Below, piece by piece: positions 37,714 through 45,775 of a DNA stretch of 45,775 nt. This DNA comes from Alphaproteobacteria bacterium (GTDB taxonomy: Bacteria > Pseudomonadota > Alphaproteobacteria > Bin95). Where the stretch lies: NCBI GenBank assembly GCA_030833925.1, contig JAURGE010000019.1:1-45775 (forward strand), in the 5' to 3' direction. Position numbers and translations under genes: made by a program. Each line of letters begins with the position of its first letter. Positions within the stretch are counted from its first letter, which is position 1. The notes beneath the pieces were generated by a model. That model ran no database searches and had not been told where the DNA came from. It worked only from the letters and a program-made list of their open reading frames with translations.

Positions 37714-38565
37714 CTACCTTCGCTTTACTTTTGCGAGTGATAGAGGCAGCCCAGCAACGGGCGAGCGCATGACAAATACGCTACCACAGTTCTCACTTGG
37801 GCCTCCGCGACTGCCAGTAACGATATACAGATCCTGCAAGTCATCTCCACCGAAGCAGACACTTGTTACCATTGGCAGGGGAACAGACACCCGTTGCCTT
37901 AATCGACCATCAGGTTCGTAGACAGCAACAGATCCACCATGCGCTAGAGCTACCCATACCGAACCATCCGCAGCGACAGCAAGACCATCGGGGGTTTCTC
38001 CGGATTGTATAGTAGCAAAGGGCCTCCAAGCACTAACTGAGCCATCAGAGAATACGTCATATACCCTGACTACATCGGCCCGCGCGTCGGAGTGATAGAG
38101 CCTCTTTCCATCAGGCGAAAATCCAAGTCCATTCGTAAGCATTATCCCATCAGAAATGATACGGTCACTTCCATCGAGATCAATCAAATGCAGATATCCT
38201 GGCTTTGGTTCACCGCCGCCAAACACGCGAAAACCCAAATCACCAACATAGACACGACCGGCAGCGTCTGTTGTTAAGTCGTTGAAACCAATTCCCGCTT
38301 TGGTATCAGCGCCCGCTAGAAGGACGTCCATGTTGGAACCATCAATATCGGCTACAACTATGTCCTTTCCTCCCATTACTAATCCGCCATCTGCATGGAG
38401 CGCCATTCCTCCAATTCCCCGACGCTTTGGCACCTGTTGGCTTACGTCCCCGTTCTTAGCAATGCGAAAAACCCCACCATTGGGAACATCACTAAAGAGC
38501 AGCCCCAATTGATCATGCCAAACTGGTCCTTCAACAAGCCCATATCCAGTTGCCATTTCTTTCAT
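37714..38565 (-). CDS. SMP-30/gluconolactonase family protein
   Basis: This is a 283-residue six-bladed beta-propeller lactonase. Metal-site residues are visible as Glu in VEGPVWHD (12-19), Asn in GIGFNDLTTDAAGRVYVGD, and Asp in NGLGFSPDGKRLYHSD, with a later GETPDGLAVAADGSVWVA. It may hydrolyse a lactone. Lactones are the direct product of Baeyer-Villiger oxidation of cyclic ketones, and the BVMO gene is the convergent neighbour, so the pair may act in sequence; this is inference. Confidence 0.87.
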   Translation of the reverse strand: MKEMATGYGLVEGPVWHDQLGLLFSDVPNGGVFRIAKNGDVSQQVPKRRGIGGMALHADGGLVMGGKDIVVADIDGSNMDVLLAGADTKAGIGFNDLTTDAAGRVYVGDLGFRVFGGGEPKPGYLHLIDLDGSDRIISDGIMLTNGLGFSPDGKRLYHSDARADVVRVYDVFSDGSVSAWRPFATIQSGETPDGLAVAADGSVWVALAHGGSVAVYEPDGRLRQRVSVPLPMVTSVCFGGDDLQDLYIVTGSRGGPSENCGSVFVMRSPVAGLPLSLAKVKRR

Positions 38566-38652
38566 GGAACCTCTCCAATTATTTATTCGGTCTTAAATTT
38601 TAATTTGTAAGTTTGGGTACATGATACGCCAGTGCGTAAAACTTGCTTTATG

Positions 38653-39540
38653 ATGAGAACCATGTTTGAGCCTCAACGTCCCAACCGCCCTGGATTTGCT
38701 ATAACGGTTCTTTTGCTAGCGATGCTACTTCTGGCATCCATGGACGCGATTTCCAAACACCTGACCGCGAGTTTAGCCGTCCCACAAATCTTGGCCATCC
38801 GTTTCTGGGTTTTCCTTATATTCAGCCTAACATTGGCTGGGCATAAGGGTTTCAGCAAGACTTTTAAGTCTGCGAGGCCAAAAACTCAGTTGCTTCGCGG
38901 GATTATAATGATTGGACAAATGACTGCCTTCATCGTTGCTGTTCGAGTGATGCCACTGGCGGATGTTCACGCTATCCTGGCAGCAGCTCCAATTCTTGTG
39001 ATGGCATTAGCCGCTGTATTTCTAGGAGAAAAAATCGGCCCTCGCCGGATACTAGCGGTAGCCGTTAGCTTTATTGGCGTGCTCGTAATCATACGGCCAG
39101 GCTCAACAGTGTTTGAACCAGCTTCCCTTATTGCATTGGGGGGCGCGTGCTGCTGGGCAACATTCCAGATCCTGTTACGAGTGGTGGGAGCAAAGGACAG
39201 CGCTGAGACAACAACTCTTTACTCAGCAATGGTGGGGTTTGTTTTCTTTTCCGCCGCCGCACCATTTTTCTGGAAGCCCCCGACACCAGAAGGCTGGGCA
39301 TGGCTGGTGGCAATTGGCCTTCTAGGGGCATGCGGTCATTTACTTCTCTCATCTGCATATAGAAATGCAGAGGCCTCAACCCTCCAACCTTTCTCCTATG
39401 CGATGCCTCTTTTTGCCGTTGTTCTGGGATGGGTTGTCTTCGGAGATTTTCCAGACCGTTGGACACTCACAGGAGGCAGCATTGTAATCGCGTCAGGACT
39501 TTATGCTCTAAAACGCGAGAGAGCCGCTAACCGATCTTAG
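38653..39540 (+). CDS. DMT-superfamily (EamA-type) permease
   Basis: This is an integral membrane protein with about ten predicted transmembrane helices and two EamA repeats (about 9-140 and 150-290). The PLADVHAILAAAPILVMALAA stretch lies at the end of the first repeat. The start is uncertain: a GTG at 38632, ATGs at 38650 and 38653, and one at 38662 are all open. I chose 38653 because it leaves a short, hydrophilic N-terminus before the first helix. The cargo (export or import) is unknown. Confidence 0.82.
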   Translation: MRTMFEPQRPNRPGFAITVLLLAMLLLASMDAISKHLTASLAVPQILAIRFWVFLIFSLTLAGHKGFSKTFKSARPKTQLLRGIIMIGQMTAFIVAVRVMPLADVHAILAAAPILVMALAAVFLGEKIGPRRILAVAVSFIGVLVIIRPGSTVFEPASLIALGGACCWATFQILLRVVGAKDSAETTTLYSAMVGFVFFSAAAPFFWKPPTPEGWAWLVAIGLLGACGHLLLSSAYRNAEASTLQPFSYAMPLFAVVLGWVVFGDFPDRWTLTGGSIVIASGLYALKRERAANRS

Positions 39541-39689
39541 GCCGAATTGTCCTCCTGGATCGCACTCTTAATAAACGAATTCCAAGCAGCCTTTACGATT
39601 TAACCTGGCACCAGGCTCAGATTAATCACAGACGAAGGTAACAAGAGAAAAACGAGGCCGACGCAGGAGAGGCCTGTTTATTTAAAAAA

Positions 39690-39786
39690 TGCAATATATT
39701 GCTATATATGTAAAATAATTTGAAATTTCTTGCATATTCTTCTTTACAGATTTCAAAATATCGCATTATCATGCAAAAACGCTGCT
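39690..39786 (+). promoter_or_regulatory. putative BoxR operator region, TGCA boxes at 41-bp spacing
   Basis: Three TGCA tetramers start at 39690, 39731 and 39772, exactly 41 bases apart. The first belongs to a perfect palindrome GCAATATATTGC (39691-39702) and reads TGCA-N6-TGCT. The third is within GCAT-N4-ATGC (39763-39774) and overlaps the predicted -10 element. BzdR/BoxR regulators are known to bind TGCA repeats inside longer palindromes. An AT-rich run of about 125 bases holds all sites. Binding is inferred. Confidence 0.55.
39743..39772 (+). promoter_or_regulatory. sigma70-type promoter of the box operon
   Basis: TTTACA (39743-39748) matches the -35 consensus at five of six positions. 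TATCAT (39767-39772) follows after 18 bases and matches the -10 at five of six. The transcript would start near 39779, about 30 bases before the boxC GTG. The third TGCA box overlaps the -10, so a bound regulator would block RNA polymerase. Confidence 0.5.
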
Positions 39787-39810
39787 TATGATGTTTGAGG
39801 AATTGGGCTC

Positions 39811-41469
39811 GTGAAAAAAACGATCGACTTCCAAACTGATCCGTCTCGTTATCGCCACTGGCGGGTCGAATACGATGACGCTGTAGCAAATCTCTACATG
39901 GACGTTGACGAAAACGCCGGCCTCTTTGACGGCTATCAATTGAAATTAAATTCCTACGACCTTGGTGTTGATATTGAACTTTCAGATATCGTGCAGCGGA
40001 TGCGATTTGAACATCCCGAAGTAAAGGTGGTCGTCATGCGTTCCGGCAAAGACCAGGTCTTCTGCGCTGGAGCAAACATTCGGATGCTGGGCGGCGCAGC
40101 CCACAGCCATAAAGTTAATTTCTGCAAATTTACCAATGAGACGCGGAACACCTACGAGGCCGCACTCAAAGACTCAGGCCAGAACTATATAGCAGCAATC
40201 AGGGGAGCCTGTGCTGGAGGCGGTTATGAATTAGCTCTGGCTTGCAATCACATCATGCTCACAGACGATAGTTCCTCGAGCGTAGCCTTACCAGAAGTCC
40301 CTCTATTAGCAGTTCTTCCTGGGACTGGCGGCCTTACTCGAGTCACGGACAAGCGCAAAGTGCGCAGGGACCGGGCCGATATCTTCTGCTCAATGGAAGA
40401 GGGAGTAAAAGGCAAACGCGCCAAAGAATGGGGGTTGGTCGACGAGGTCATTCCAAACTCGGAATTCAACGAGACAGTGGTAGAACGTGCAAAGGAATTA
40501 GCCGCCAGTTCAAACAAAGTTGCCGGCCAAGGGATCAAGTTAGGGCCTCTGGATCGCCAAATCTCAGATGACGGATCAATCTCCTATTCCCTCATTGATA
40601 TAGAATTGGACAGGAAGTTTCGAAAGGCGACGATAACCATCAAAGGCCCGGAAAACTCTCCACCCGATAATTCCGAAGCTCTAACGAAAGCGGGCGATCA
40701 GTCCTATTTACTCAGGCTTGCGCGAGAACTTGATGACGCAATCCTTCATCTCAGACTTAATGAGATGGAACTCGGTCTTTGGGTGATACGAACTCAGGGA
40801 AACCCTGAGTTGGTTTTGGCCCATGAAGCAGCATTGCTGAGTATTAAGGATCACTGGCTTGCCAACGAAATCCTTCAGCTTTGGAAGCGTGTTCTCAAAA
40901 GACTAGATGTAACCTCTAGGTCCATAATCGCTATTGTCGAACACGGCTCCTGTTTTGCCGGTACGTTGGCCGAAATACTATGGGCCGCCGACCGCTCTTA
41001 TATGATGCTCGATGAATTTGAAGGCGACGAAAGGCCAATTGCAAAGTTAAAACTGTCGGAGGCCAACTTTGGTCAATATCCAATGGCCAATGACCTAACT
41101 CGCATTCAAACGCGTTTCTTAGGCACCCCCGAACACGTTGACTTTCTTAGAGAACAAATTGGTGAAGACCTAGAGGCTGAGGCTGCTGACGAGCATGGTC
41201 TGGTTACCTACATTTACGATGACATCGATTGGGAAGATGAACTGCGCATTTTTATGGAAGAGCGTGCATCTTTTAGCCCAGATGCCATGACCGCAATGGA
41301 AGCAAATTTGCGCTTTTCAGGGCCGGAGACAATGGAAACGCGTATCTTTGGCCGTCTGACTGCGTGGCAAAATTGGATATTCAACCGGCCAAATGCGGTT
41401 GGAGGTGATGGAGCTCTAAAGCGCTACGGAACCGGTATCCGAGCTGATTTTGATATGGAACGAATCTGA
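39811..41469 (+). CDS. boxC: benzoyl-CoA-dihydrodiol lyase
   Basis: BoxC opens the ring of 2,3-epoxybenzoyl-CoA hydrolytically to 3,4-dehydroadipyl-CoA semialdehyde and formate. The 552 residues, the usual BoxC length, form two crotonase-like halves. The first has VFCAGANIRMLGG and RGACAGGGYELALACN; the second is less conserved (about 290-480). The start is a GTG at 39811 with GAGGAA 9 bases upstream. It is the first gene of the box operon and is followed by boxB 26 bases later. Confidence 0.95.
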   Translation: MKKTIDFQTDPSRYRHWRVEYDDAVANLYMDVDENAGLFDGYQLKLNSYDLGVDIELSDIVQRMRFEHPEVKVVVMRSGKDQVFCAGANIRMLGGAAHSHKVNFCKFTNETRNTYEAALKDSGQNYIAAIRGACAGGGYELALACNHIMLTDDSSSSVALPEVPLLAVLPGTGGLTRVTDKRKVRRDRADIFCSMEEGVKGKRAKEWGLVDEVIPNSEFNETVVERAKELAASSNKVAGQGIKLGPLDRQISDDGSISYSLIDIELDRKFRKATITIKGPENSPPDNSEALTKAGDQSYLLRLARELDDAILHLRLNEMELGLWVIRTQGNPELVLAHEAALLSIKDHWLANEILQLWKRVLKRLDVTSRSIIAIVEHGSCFAGTLAEILWAADRSYMMLDEFEGDERPIAKLKLSEANFGQYPMANDLTRIQTRFLGTPEHVDFLREQIGEDLEAEAADEHGLVTYIYDDIDWEDELRIFMEERASFSPDAMTAMEANLRFSGPETMETRIFGRLTAWQNWIFNRPNAVGGDGALKRYGTGIRADFDMERI

Positions 41470-41495
41470 TTCGAGGAAAGATGGGAGAGTTTGCC

Positions 41496-42947
41496 ATGAC
41501 TGAATTACTGAATGTGAGCTACGATACACTCATTCCCAATAATGTTGGGCTCTCATCAGACCGACGTGTCCTGCGGGGCTTGGAAAAATGGCATCCAGGT
41601 TATCTGAACTGGTGGAATTCATTAATACCAAAGCAATTCCAACAGTCAGAGATTTACCTCAGAACTGCCGTATCAGTAGATCCAAAGGGATGGGCTACAT
41701 TCGACTACGTAAAGATGCCTGATTACCGGTGGGGCGTTCTTTTGTCCCCCGAAGTAGAAAATAGACGGATCCCTTGCGGCGAACATGCAGGAGACCCCGT
41801 TTGGCAAGAAGTCCCTGGTGAATACAGAAACATGCTGAAACGGCTGATTGTCATCCAAGGCGACACAGAGCCCGCATCAGTAGAACAGCAACGCTTTCTC
41901 GCCCTGACCGCTCCTTCTCTCTACGACATGCGAAATCTCTTCCAGATTAATGTTGAAGAAGGCCGCCATCTTTGGGCAATGGTATATCTTCTGCACAAAT
42001 ATTTTGGACGAGATGGCAGAGAAGAAGCAGATGACTTACTTCGCCGCCAGTCCGGCTCAAATGAAGCGCCCCGTATGCTCGGCGCCTTTAATGAAGAAAC
42101 CCCCGACTGGCTCTCCTTCTTTATGTTCACTTACTTCACTGACCGCGACGGGAAGATGCAGCTTGAGAGCTTAGCGCAATCGGGCTTTGATCCTCTATCG
42201 CGCACTTGCCGTTTCATGTTGACGGAAGAAGCACATCATATGTTCGTTGGTGAAACTGGTGTGGGCCGCACAATTCAGCGCACTTGTGAAGCGATGAAAG
42301 AGGCCGGCATTGATGATCCCTTCGACATACCTAGGGTCCGGGCTTTAGGAGTTATCGACCTCCCAACCCTTCAAAAGAAGCTCAACCTGCATTACACGCT
42401 ATCGCTAGATCTATTCGGCCAGGAAGTGTCAACAAACGCGGCAAATGCGTTCAACGCAGGTATAAAAGGGCGCTATCAGGAACACCGGATAGACGATGAC
42501 CATAAACTGACCTCTGATACATATCTGGTTTGGAATTTCGAGGACGGCAAAGCCGTTCAGAAGGAAGCCCCCGCCCTGACCGCAATCAACATGCGACTGC
42601 GTGATGACTATACCCGCGATGCCGCGGGGGGAATTGGACGCTGGAACAAAATCATCGAACAGACCGGTATTCAATTCAGATTGGAGTTGCCTCACGAAAG
42701 CTTCAACCGAAAGATCGGTGTGTTCTCAAATCGCCTATTCGACCCTTCTGGTAAAATCGTCTCCCAGGCGGAATACGACGAGGGTGTAAAAACTTGGCTA
42801 CCAACCAAAAGTGACGGTGAATACGTTCAGTCGCTTATGGTCCAGGTCAAGGAACCTGGCGACTATGCCGGATGGATTGCTCCTCCACGCATTGGTATCA
42901 ACAACCAGTCTGGTGATTTTGAATACGTAAAACTTCACATGGCCTAA
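41496..42947 (+). CDS. boxB: benzoyl-CoA 2,3-epoxidase subunit B
   Basis: BoxB is the diiron oxygenase that, with electrons from BoxA, epoxidises benzoyl-CoA. The frame opens at 41481, but the ATG at 41496 has GGGAGAG upstream and starts MTELLNVSYDT; this gives 483 residues. Likely diiron ligands are Glu125, Glu155 and His158 (VEEGRHLW), Asp216, and Glu245 and His248 (LTEEAHHMF). Each sits five positions later than the ligands I recall for Azoarcus BoxB, so the set appears complete. Confidence 0.95.
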   Translation: MTELLNVSYDTLIPNNVGLSSDRRVLRGLEKWHPGYLNWWNSLIPKQFQQSEIYLRTAVSVDPKGWATFDYVKMPDYRWGVLLSPEVENRRIPCGEHAGDPVWQEVPGEYRNMLKRLIVIQGDTEPASVEQQRFLALTAPSLYDMRNLFQINVEEGRHLWAMVYLLHKYFGRDGREEADDLLRRQSGSNEAPRMLGAFNEETPDWLSFFMFTYFTDRDGKMQLESLAQSGFDPLSRTCRFMLTEEAHHMFVGETGVGRTIQRTCEAMKEAGIDDPFDIPRVRALGVIDLPTLQKKLNLHYTLSLDLFGQEVSTNAANAFNAGIKGRYQEHRIDDDHKLTSDTYLVWNFEDGKAVQKEAPALTAINMRLRDDYTRDAAGGIGRWNKIIEQTGIQFRLELPHESFNRKIGVFSNRLFDPSGKIVSQAEYDEGVKTWLPTKSDGEYVQSLMVQVKEPGDYAGWIAPPRIGINNQSGDFEYVKLHMA

Positions 42948-42973
42948 ATCGCTTTCGACAGGAGTCTTTGCGT

Positions 42974-44161
42974 ATGATGGAGCCGCTAAAGCAGCATCTG
43001 ATCGATCCTGAGATTTGCATCCGTTGCTACACATGCGAAATGACATGCCCAATTGAAGCTATTGAGCATGACGACAACAATGTGGTCGTTGACGCCTCAA
43101 AGTGCGACCACTGCATGGCATGCATACCGGTTTGTCCGACGGGCTCAATCGACGAATGGCGTGTGGTAACGAAGGCATACACGCTTGAGGATCAATATAG
43201 TTGGAGCGAACTTCCGGCGCAGGAAGACATTGGAGCAAGCTCAGAGGACACAGTTGAAGCCCTGGATGATGTTGTGGCGGCGCTACTCGCAGAAGCCCAC
43301 CAGGGTGCAGGCGGCAGATCACGTGCGCCAGCAACGGCGGCAAAGCCAACAGTCAATCTCTACAACATTGCGAATCCCGTTGAAGCAACAATACAGGGCA
43401 ACTATCGGCTAACCCACGAAGATAGCGAAACGGACGTCCGCCATATCATTTTAAATTTTGGCGGCAAACCTTTCCCAGTGCTTGAAGGACAATCCCTTGG
43501 AATTATCACACCTGGAACGGATAAAAACGGCAAACCGCACTTGCCGCGCCTGTATTCGGTATCAAGCCCAAGGGACGGTGAACGGCCAAACTACAACAAC
43601 GTCTCACTGACAATTAAGCGCGAGCAGGACGGTATCTGTTCAAATTTTATCTGCGATTTAAAGCAAGGTGATAAAGTTATGGTCACCGGGCCTTTTGGGG
43701 CCACATTCTTGCTTCCAGAAGATCCTGAGGCTCGGATCTTAATGATCTGTACCGGTACCGGATCCGCTCCCATGCGGGCGTTCACCATGCGCCGACAACG
43801 AACGGTCGGAAAAAAATCAGGCGGCATGTTAATGTTTTTCGGAGCCCGCACACCTGAAAGCCTTCCTTATTTCGGTCCTCTCTCGAAAGTTCCGAACGAA
43901 TTGCTGGAGAAGCATTTGGTGTTTAGCCGCCTCCCCGGAATGCCAAGAGAATATGTCCAGGATCGAATGTTGGCTGAAGAGAAAATTGTCGCCAATTTTC
44001 TATCCGACCCAAACACCTACATCTACATTTGTGGTCTAAGAGGTATGGAAGAAGGCGTAGAAAAATCTTTCTCAGACATAGCGGAAAAGCTTGGGCAGTC
44101 CTGGATTAATGTTCGGGATACTATGCGCGAGGCTGGTCGTTATCACGTCGAGACTTATTGA
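42974..44161 (+). CDS. boxA: benzoyl-CoA 2,3-epoxidase subunit A (reductase)
   Basis: BoxA passes electrons from NADPH through FAD and two [4Fe-4S] clusters to BoxB. Two ferredoxin-like motifs fill the N-terminus: Cys15/18/21/25 and Cys44/47/50/54. A low-complexity acidic linker (about 75-120) then leads to a ferredoxin-NADP reductase module with PRLYSVSSPRDGE, CTGTGSAPMRAF and YICGLRGMEEGVEKSF. The chosen ATG (42974) follows GGAG; the ATG at 42977 or a TTG at 42968 are alternatives. Confidence 0.94.
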   Translation: MMEPLKQHLIDPEICIRCYTCEMTCPIEAIEHDDNNVVVDASKCDHCMACIPVCPTGSIDEWRVVTKAYTLEDQYSWSELPAQEDIGASSEDTVEALDDVVAALLAEAHQGAGGRSRAPATAAKPTVNLYNIANPVEATIQGNYRLTHEDSETDVRHIILNFGGKPFPVLEGQSLGIITPGTDKNGKPHLPRLYSVSSPRDGERPNYNNVSLTIKREQDGICSNFICDLKQGDKVMVTGPFGATFLLPEDPEARILMICTGTGSAPMRAFTMRRQRTVGKKSGGMLMFFGARTPESLPYFGPLSKVPNELLEKHLVFSRLPGMPREYVQDRMLAEEKIVANFLSDPNTYIYICGLRGMEEGVEKSFSDIAEKLGQSWINVRDTMREAGRYHVETY

Positions 44162-44174
44162 GCAGATATCCAGA

Positions 44175-45098
44175 ATGTCTGACGAGCAGGACCTTCAATA
44201 CGTGACTAGCGGAACCCAAAAACTGGACAATCTGGAGATTGGAGCGGAAGCTCTCCAGCGACAGGTTGGCGCTCGCGTAAAAAACGCTCGTAAACTGCAG
44301 CGCATTCCACGTCGTGTCTTATCTGAAATTTCTGGCGTATCTCCTCGCTATTTAGCGCAGATAGAAACAGGCGAAGGAAATTTATCCATAGGCCTGCTCT
44401 ACAAGATTGCCAAAGCTCTGGGCCAAAATGTAGAGCATCTGGTCAGCAACGAAGTACTTCGAGCGCCGGACAGTCTTAAGATTGCAGCACTCTTTGACAG
44501 CGCATCGCCGGAGGCTCGGGCAAAAGCTTTAGCCGCTCTGGAAGACGATAAAAGCTTTCGCCCTCGTGGTCGGCGTATTTGTTTGATTGGCCTCCGTGGG
44601 GCAGGTAAGTCTACGCTGGGTCAGGCTGCTGGCGCGGCACTCAATACACCATTCCGAGAACTTAACTCTGAAATCGAAGAGCTGGCCGGAATGCCTGTGA
44701 GCGAGGTCATGGACCTCTATGGGCAGGAAGGTTATCGGCATCTAGAAGCTCAGGCGTTAGAGCGAACCATCGAAAATTATGACAGCCTTATACTGGCTGC
44801 TGCTGGCGGCATTGTTGCGGAGCCATCCACGCTAAAGACGTTGCTGGAACGGTTCCACACAATCTGGATTTCTGCCAAACCAGACGAGCACATGAGCCGT
44901 GTGCGAGATCAGGGTGACACCCGTCCCATGGCTGGGAACAGCGAGGCGATGGAACAGTTGAACGCTATCCTAAAATCCCGGGAAGCACTCTACAGCCAGG
45001 CGGATGCACATTTAGACACTTCGGGTAAGTCTCATGAAGTTTCTGCTAGAGAACTATCCGCGCTTATAAAATCCAAAGGATACTTAGAGTTAGCGTGA
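44175..45098 (+). CDS. boxR: BoxR/BzdR-family regulator (XRE HTH plus shikimate-kinase-like domain)
   Basis: BoxR represses box genes until benzoyl-CoA binds. The frame opens at 44091 inside boxA, but MSDEQDLQYV at 44175 is the natural start, giving 307 residues. An XRE-type helix-turn-helix spans about 32-90 (ISGVSPRYLAQIETGEGNLS). A shikimate-kinase-like fold follows from about 133, with P-loop GLRGAGKST (139-147), and is thought to sense benzoyl-CoA. It follows boxA by 13 bases, which suggests autoregulation through the boxC operators. Confidence 0.93.
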   Translation: MSDEQDLQYVTSGTQKLDNLEIGAEALQRQVGARVKNARKLQRIPRRVLSEISGVSPRYLAQIETGEGNLSIGLLYKIAKALGQNVEHLVSNEVLRAPDSLKIAALFDSASPEARAKALAALEDDKSFRPRGRRICLIGLRGAGKSTLGQAAGAALNTPFRELNSEIEELAGMPVSEVMDLYGQEGYRHLEAQALERTIENYDSLILAAAGGIVAEPSTLKTLLERFHTIWISAKPDEHMSRVRDQGDTRPMAGNSEAMEQLNAILKSREALYSQADAHLDTSGKSHEVSARELSALIKSKGYLELA

Positions 45099-45163
45099 AC
45101 TATTTTGATGATTGAAAAACCAAGCGTAGTTTTCAATGCAATTTAACCTCAAAAAAAAGCAGA

Positions 45164-45238
45164 TGGTGCCGGGTGAGGGATTTGAACCCCCGACCTTCGG
45201 TTTACAAAACCGCTGCACTACCACTGTGCTAACCCGGC
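45164..45238 (-). tRNA. tRNA-Thr (anticodon UGU), CCA encoded
   Basis: On the minus strand the gene starts GCCGGGT and ends ACCCGGC followed by ACCA, so the acceptor stem has seven pairs. The anticodon loop is TTTGTAA with anticodon TGT, decoding ACA threonine codons. The D arm (GCAC/GTGC) and the T arm with the GGTTCAAATCC loop region are present. The anticodon stem has a G-A mismatch at its outer end (positions 27 and 43). Confidence 0.93.
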
Positions 45239-45597
45239 TAAGTATCTCTTATAATGAAATTTTCACATCGAGCTAATTTATTCAAACAGGCTCTAGGAAA
45301 GTCTCCTGAAACACTTTCTGAAGTCATATTTAAATTGACGAGACGGTCTTTTACAGGAGACCGGTCGACGGTTCAAATCCTTAGAAACAACTTATCCCAA
45401 AAATATATCTGCCTCGATGCCTGTATCAGCGCAAGGGTTATCTAGAAACATACCTTCAGCACTCGAAATTTGTGAGATCACATTTTCAAAAGCGCCCTAC
45501 TTTCGACAACTTGTCCCCGTCTTTGAGAGATATTGAGGTTGCAGGCCAGTGCATGAAACCATTAAAAACACATGATATAGGGGTAAGAGTCATCATT
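45239..45597. other. intergenic stretch with no convincing gene
   Basis: I see no reading frame worth reporting here; the one open frame of 63 codons has no ribosome site and no recognised family. A segment at 45341-45381 contains a GGTCT/AGACC stem and GGTTCAAATCC, which recalls a tRNA T-arm but does not build a whole tRNA. The 3' part (about 45540-45597) leads into the exported protein. Confidence 0.5.
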
Positions 45598-45775
45598 ATG
45601 CAGAAAATATTGAGAAATATCACAAGCGCAATTTTCGCACTTTCTATATTTGTTGGCCCATCAGCGGTAGGCGAGCCTTCGGGCGTGGCGACTACCGCGC
45701 CGGAAATTCGTGAAGATGATGTCTTCTATGGGAAGGCCGATGCAAAGGTGGTCATCGTTGAGTATGCTTCCCTCA
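45598..45775 (+). CDS. exported DsbA/thioredoxin-like protein, cut by window end
   Basis: Only the first 59 residues are visible. An N-terminal signal peptide (MQKILRNITSAIFALSIF, then VGPSAVGEP) is followed by EIREDDVFYGKADAKVVIVE and YASL, which looks like the first strand of a DsbA-type thioredoxin fold just before its CxxC site. The start at 45598 was chosen because the signal peptide then begins with basic residues; an in-frame ATG at 45553 would lengthen it. Family assignment is tentative because the active site lies beyond the window. Confidence 0.65.
   Translation, partial: MQKILRNITSAIFALSIFVGPSAVGEPSGVATTAPEIREDDVFYGKADAKVVIVEYASL

Noticed and set aside
45111-45137. Terminator after boxR (ATTGAAAA / TTTTCAAT)
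   Set aside because: The stem is entirely A/T-rich with an 11-base loop and no clear U-run, so it would be unstable; not listed.
45341-45381. Possible tRNA fragment or integration-site scar near tRNA-Thr
   Set aside because: It has a T-arm-like GGTTCAAATCC and a GGTCT/AGACC stem, but no acceptor or D-arm pairing could be built, and no integrase or direct repeat was seen.

Overview
The window reads as a chromosomal segment of an alphaproteobacterium, roughly half GC. The arguments are a nuoA-B-C-D-E-F-G-H order with separate nuoC and nuoD, a glycine-riboswitch-controlled gcv operon, and protein sequences of alphaproteobacterial character. The species cannot be named from this sequence. Genes are tightly packed, with many ATGA, TGATG and TAATG junctions, and there are no insertion sequences, phage genes or CRISPR arrays.

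Layout. (1) 1-7518, minus strand: respiratory complex I genes nuoA to nuoH, with nuoH cut by the window edge. (2) 7703-13064, plus strand: a tandem glycine riboswitch followed by gcvT-gcvH-gcvPA-gcvPB and a translationally coupled small protein of unknown function. (3) 13057-17594: a TusA-like protein and a NYN-domain protein (minus), a ligase-associated-type DEXH helicase (plus) and a small cupin. (4) 17739-31919: a catabolic island made of two divergent operons. The minus operon has PrpF-like, MmgE/PrpD-like and 5-formyl-THF cyclo-ligase-like genes. The plus operon of ten genes runs: methylisocitrate-lyase-like, PrpD-like, F420-dependent NADP reductase-like, VOC protein, acyl-CoA synthetase, nitronate-monooxygenase-like, epoxide hydrolase, acyl-CoA dehydrogenase, an AhpD/CMD-like protein and an alpha-methylacyl-CoA racemase-like CaiB protein. 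(5) 31908-39540: redox and accessory genes (GMC oxidoreductase, two CMD-like proteins, an atypical SDR, a Baeyer-Villiger monooxygenase, an SMP-30 lactonase, a DMT permease). (6) 39690-45098: the box cluster (boxC-boxB-boxA-boxR) for aerobic benzoyl-CoA degradation by epoxidation, with a repressor-like BoxR. (7) 45164-45775: tRNA-Thr(UGU) and the start of an exported DsbA/thioredoxin-like protein.

The most important observation is at 30154-30765. An AhpD-like open reading frame is interrupted by one in-frame TGA at 30403-30405, exactly where the second cysteine of the CxxCxxxH redox motif belongs. A long hairpin starts two bases after the TGA and carries a GGUC apical loop, matching a bacterial SECIS element. 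The gene is therefore best read as a 203-residue selenoprotein with a Cys-Phe-Tyr-Sec centre, not as a pseudogene or two short genes.

Taken together, regions 4 to 6 look like an accessory degradative block: CoA activation, beta-oxidation-type dehydrogenation, alpha-methyl epimerisation, C-C cleavage of a methylisocitrate-like acid, and ring opening of benzoyl-CoA. The real substrate of the large plus-strand operon is unknown. It contains PrpB-, PrpD- and PrpF-like parts of a methylcitrate-type route but no methylcitrate synthase or AcnD.
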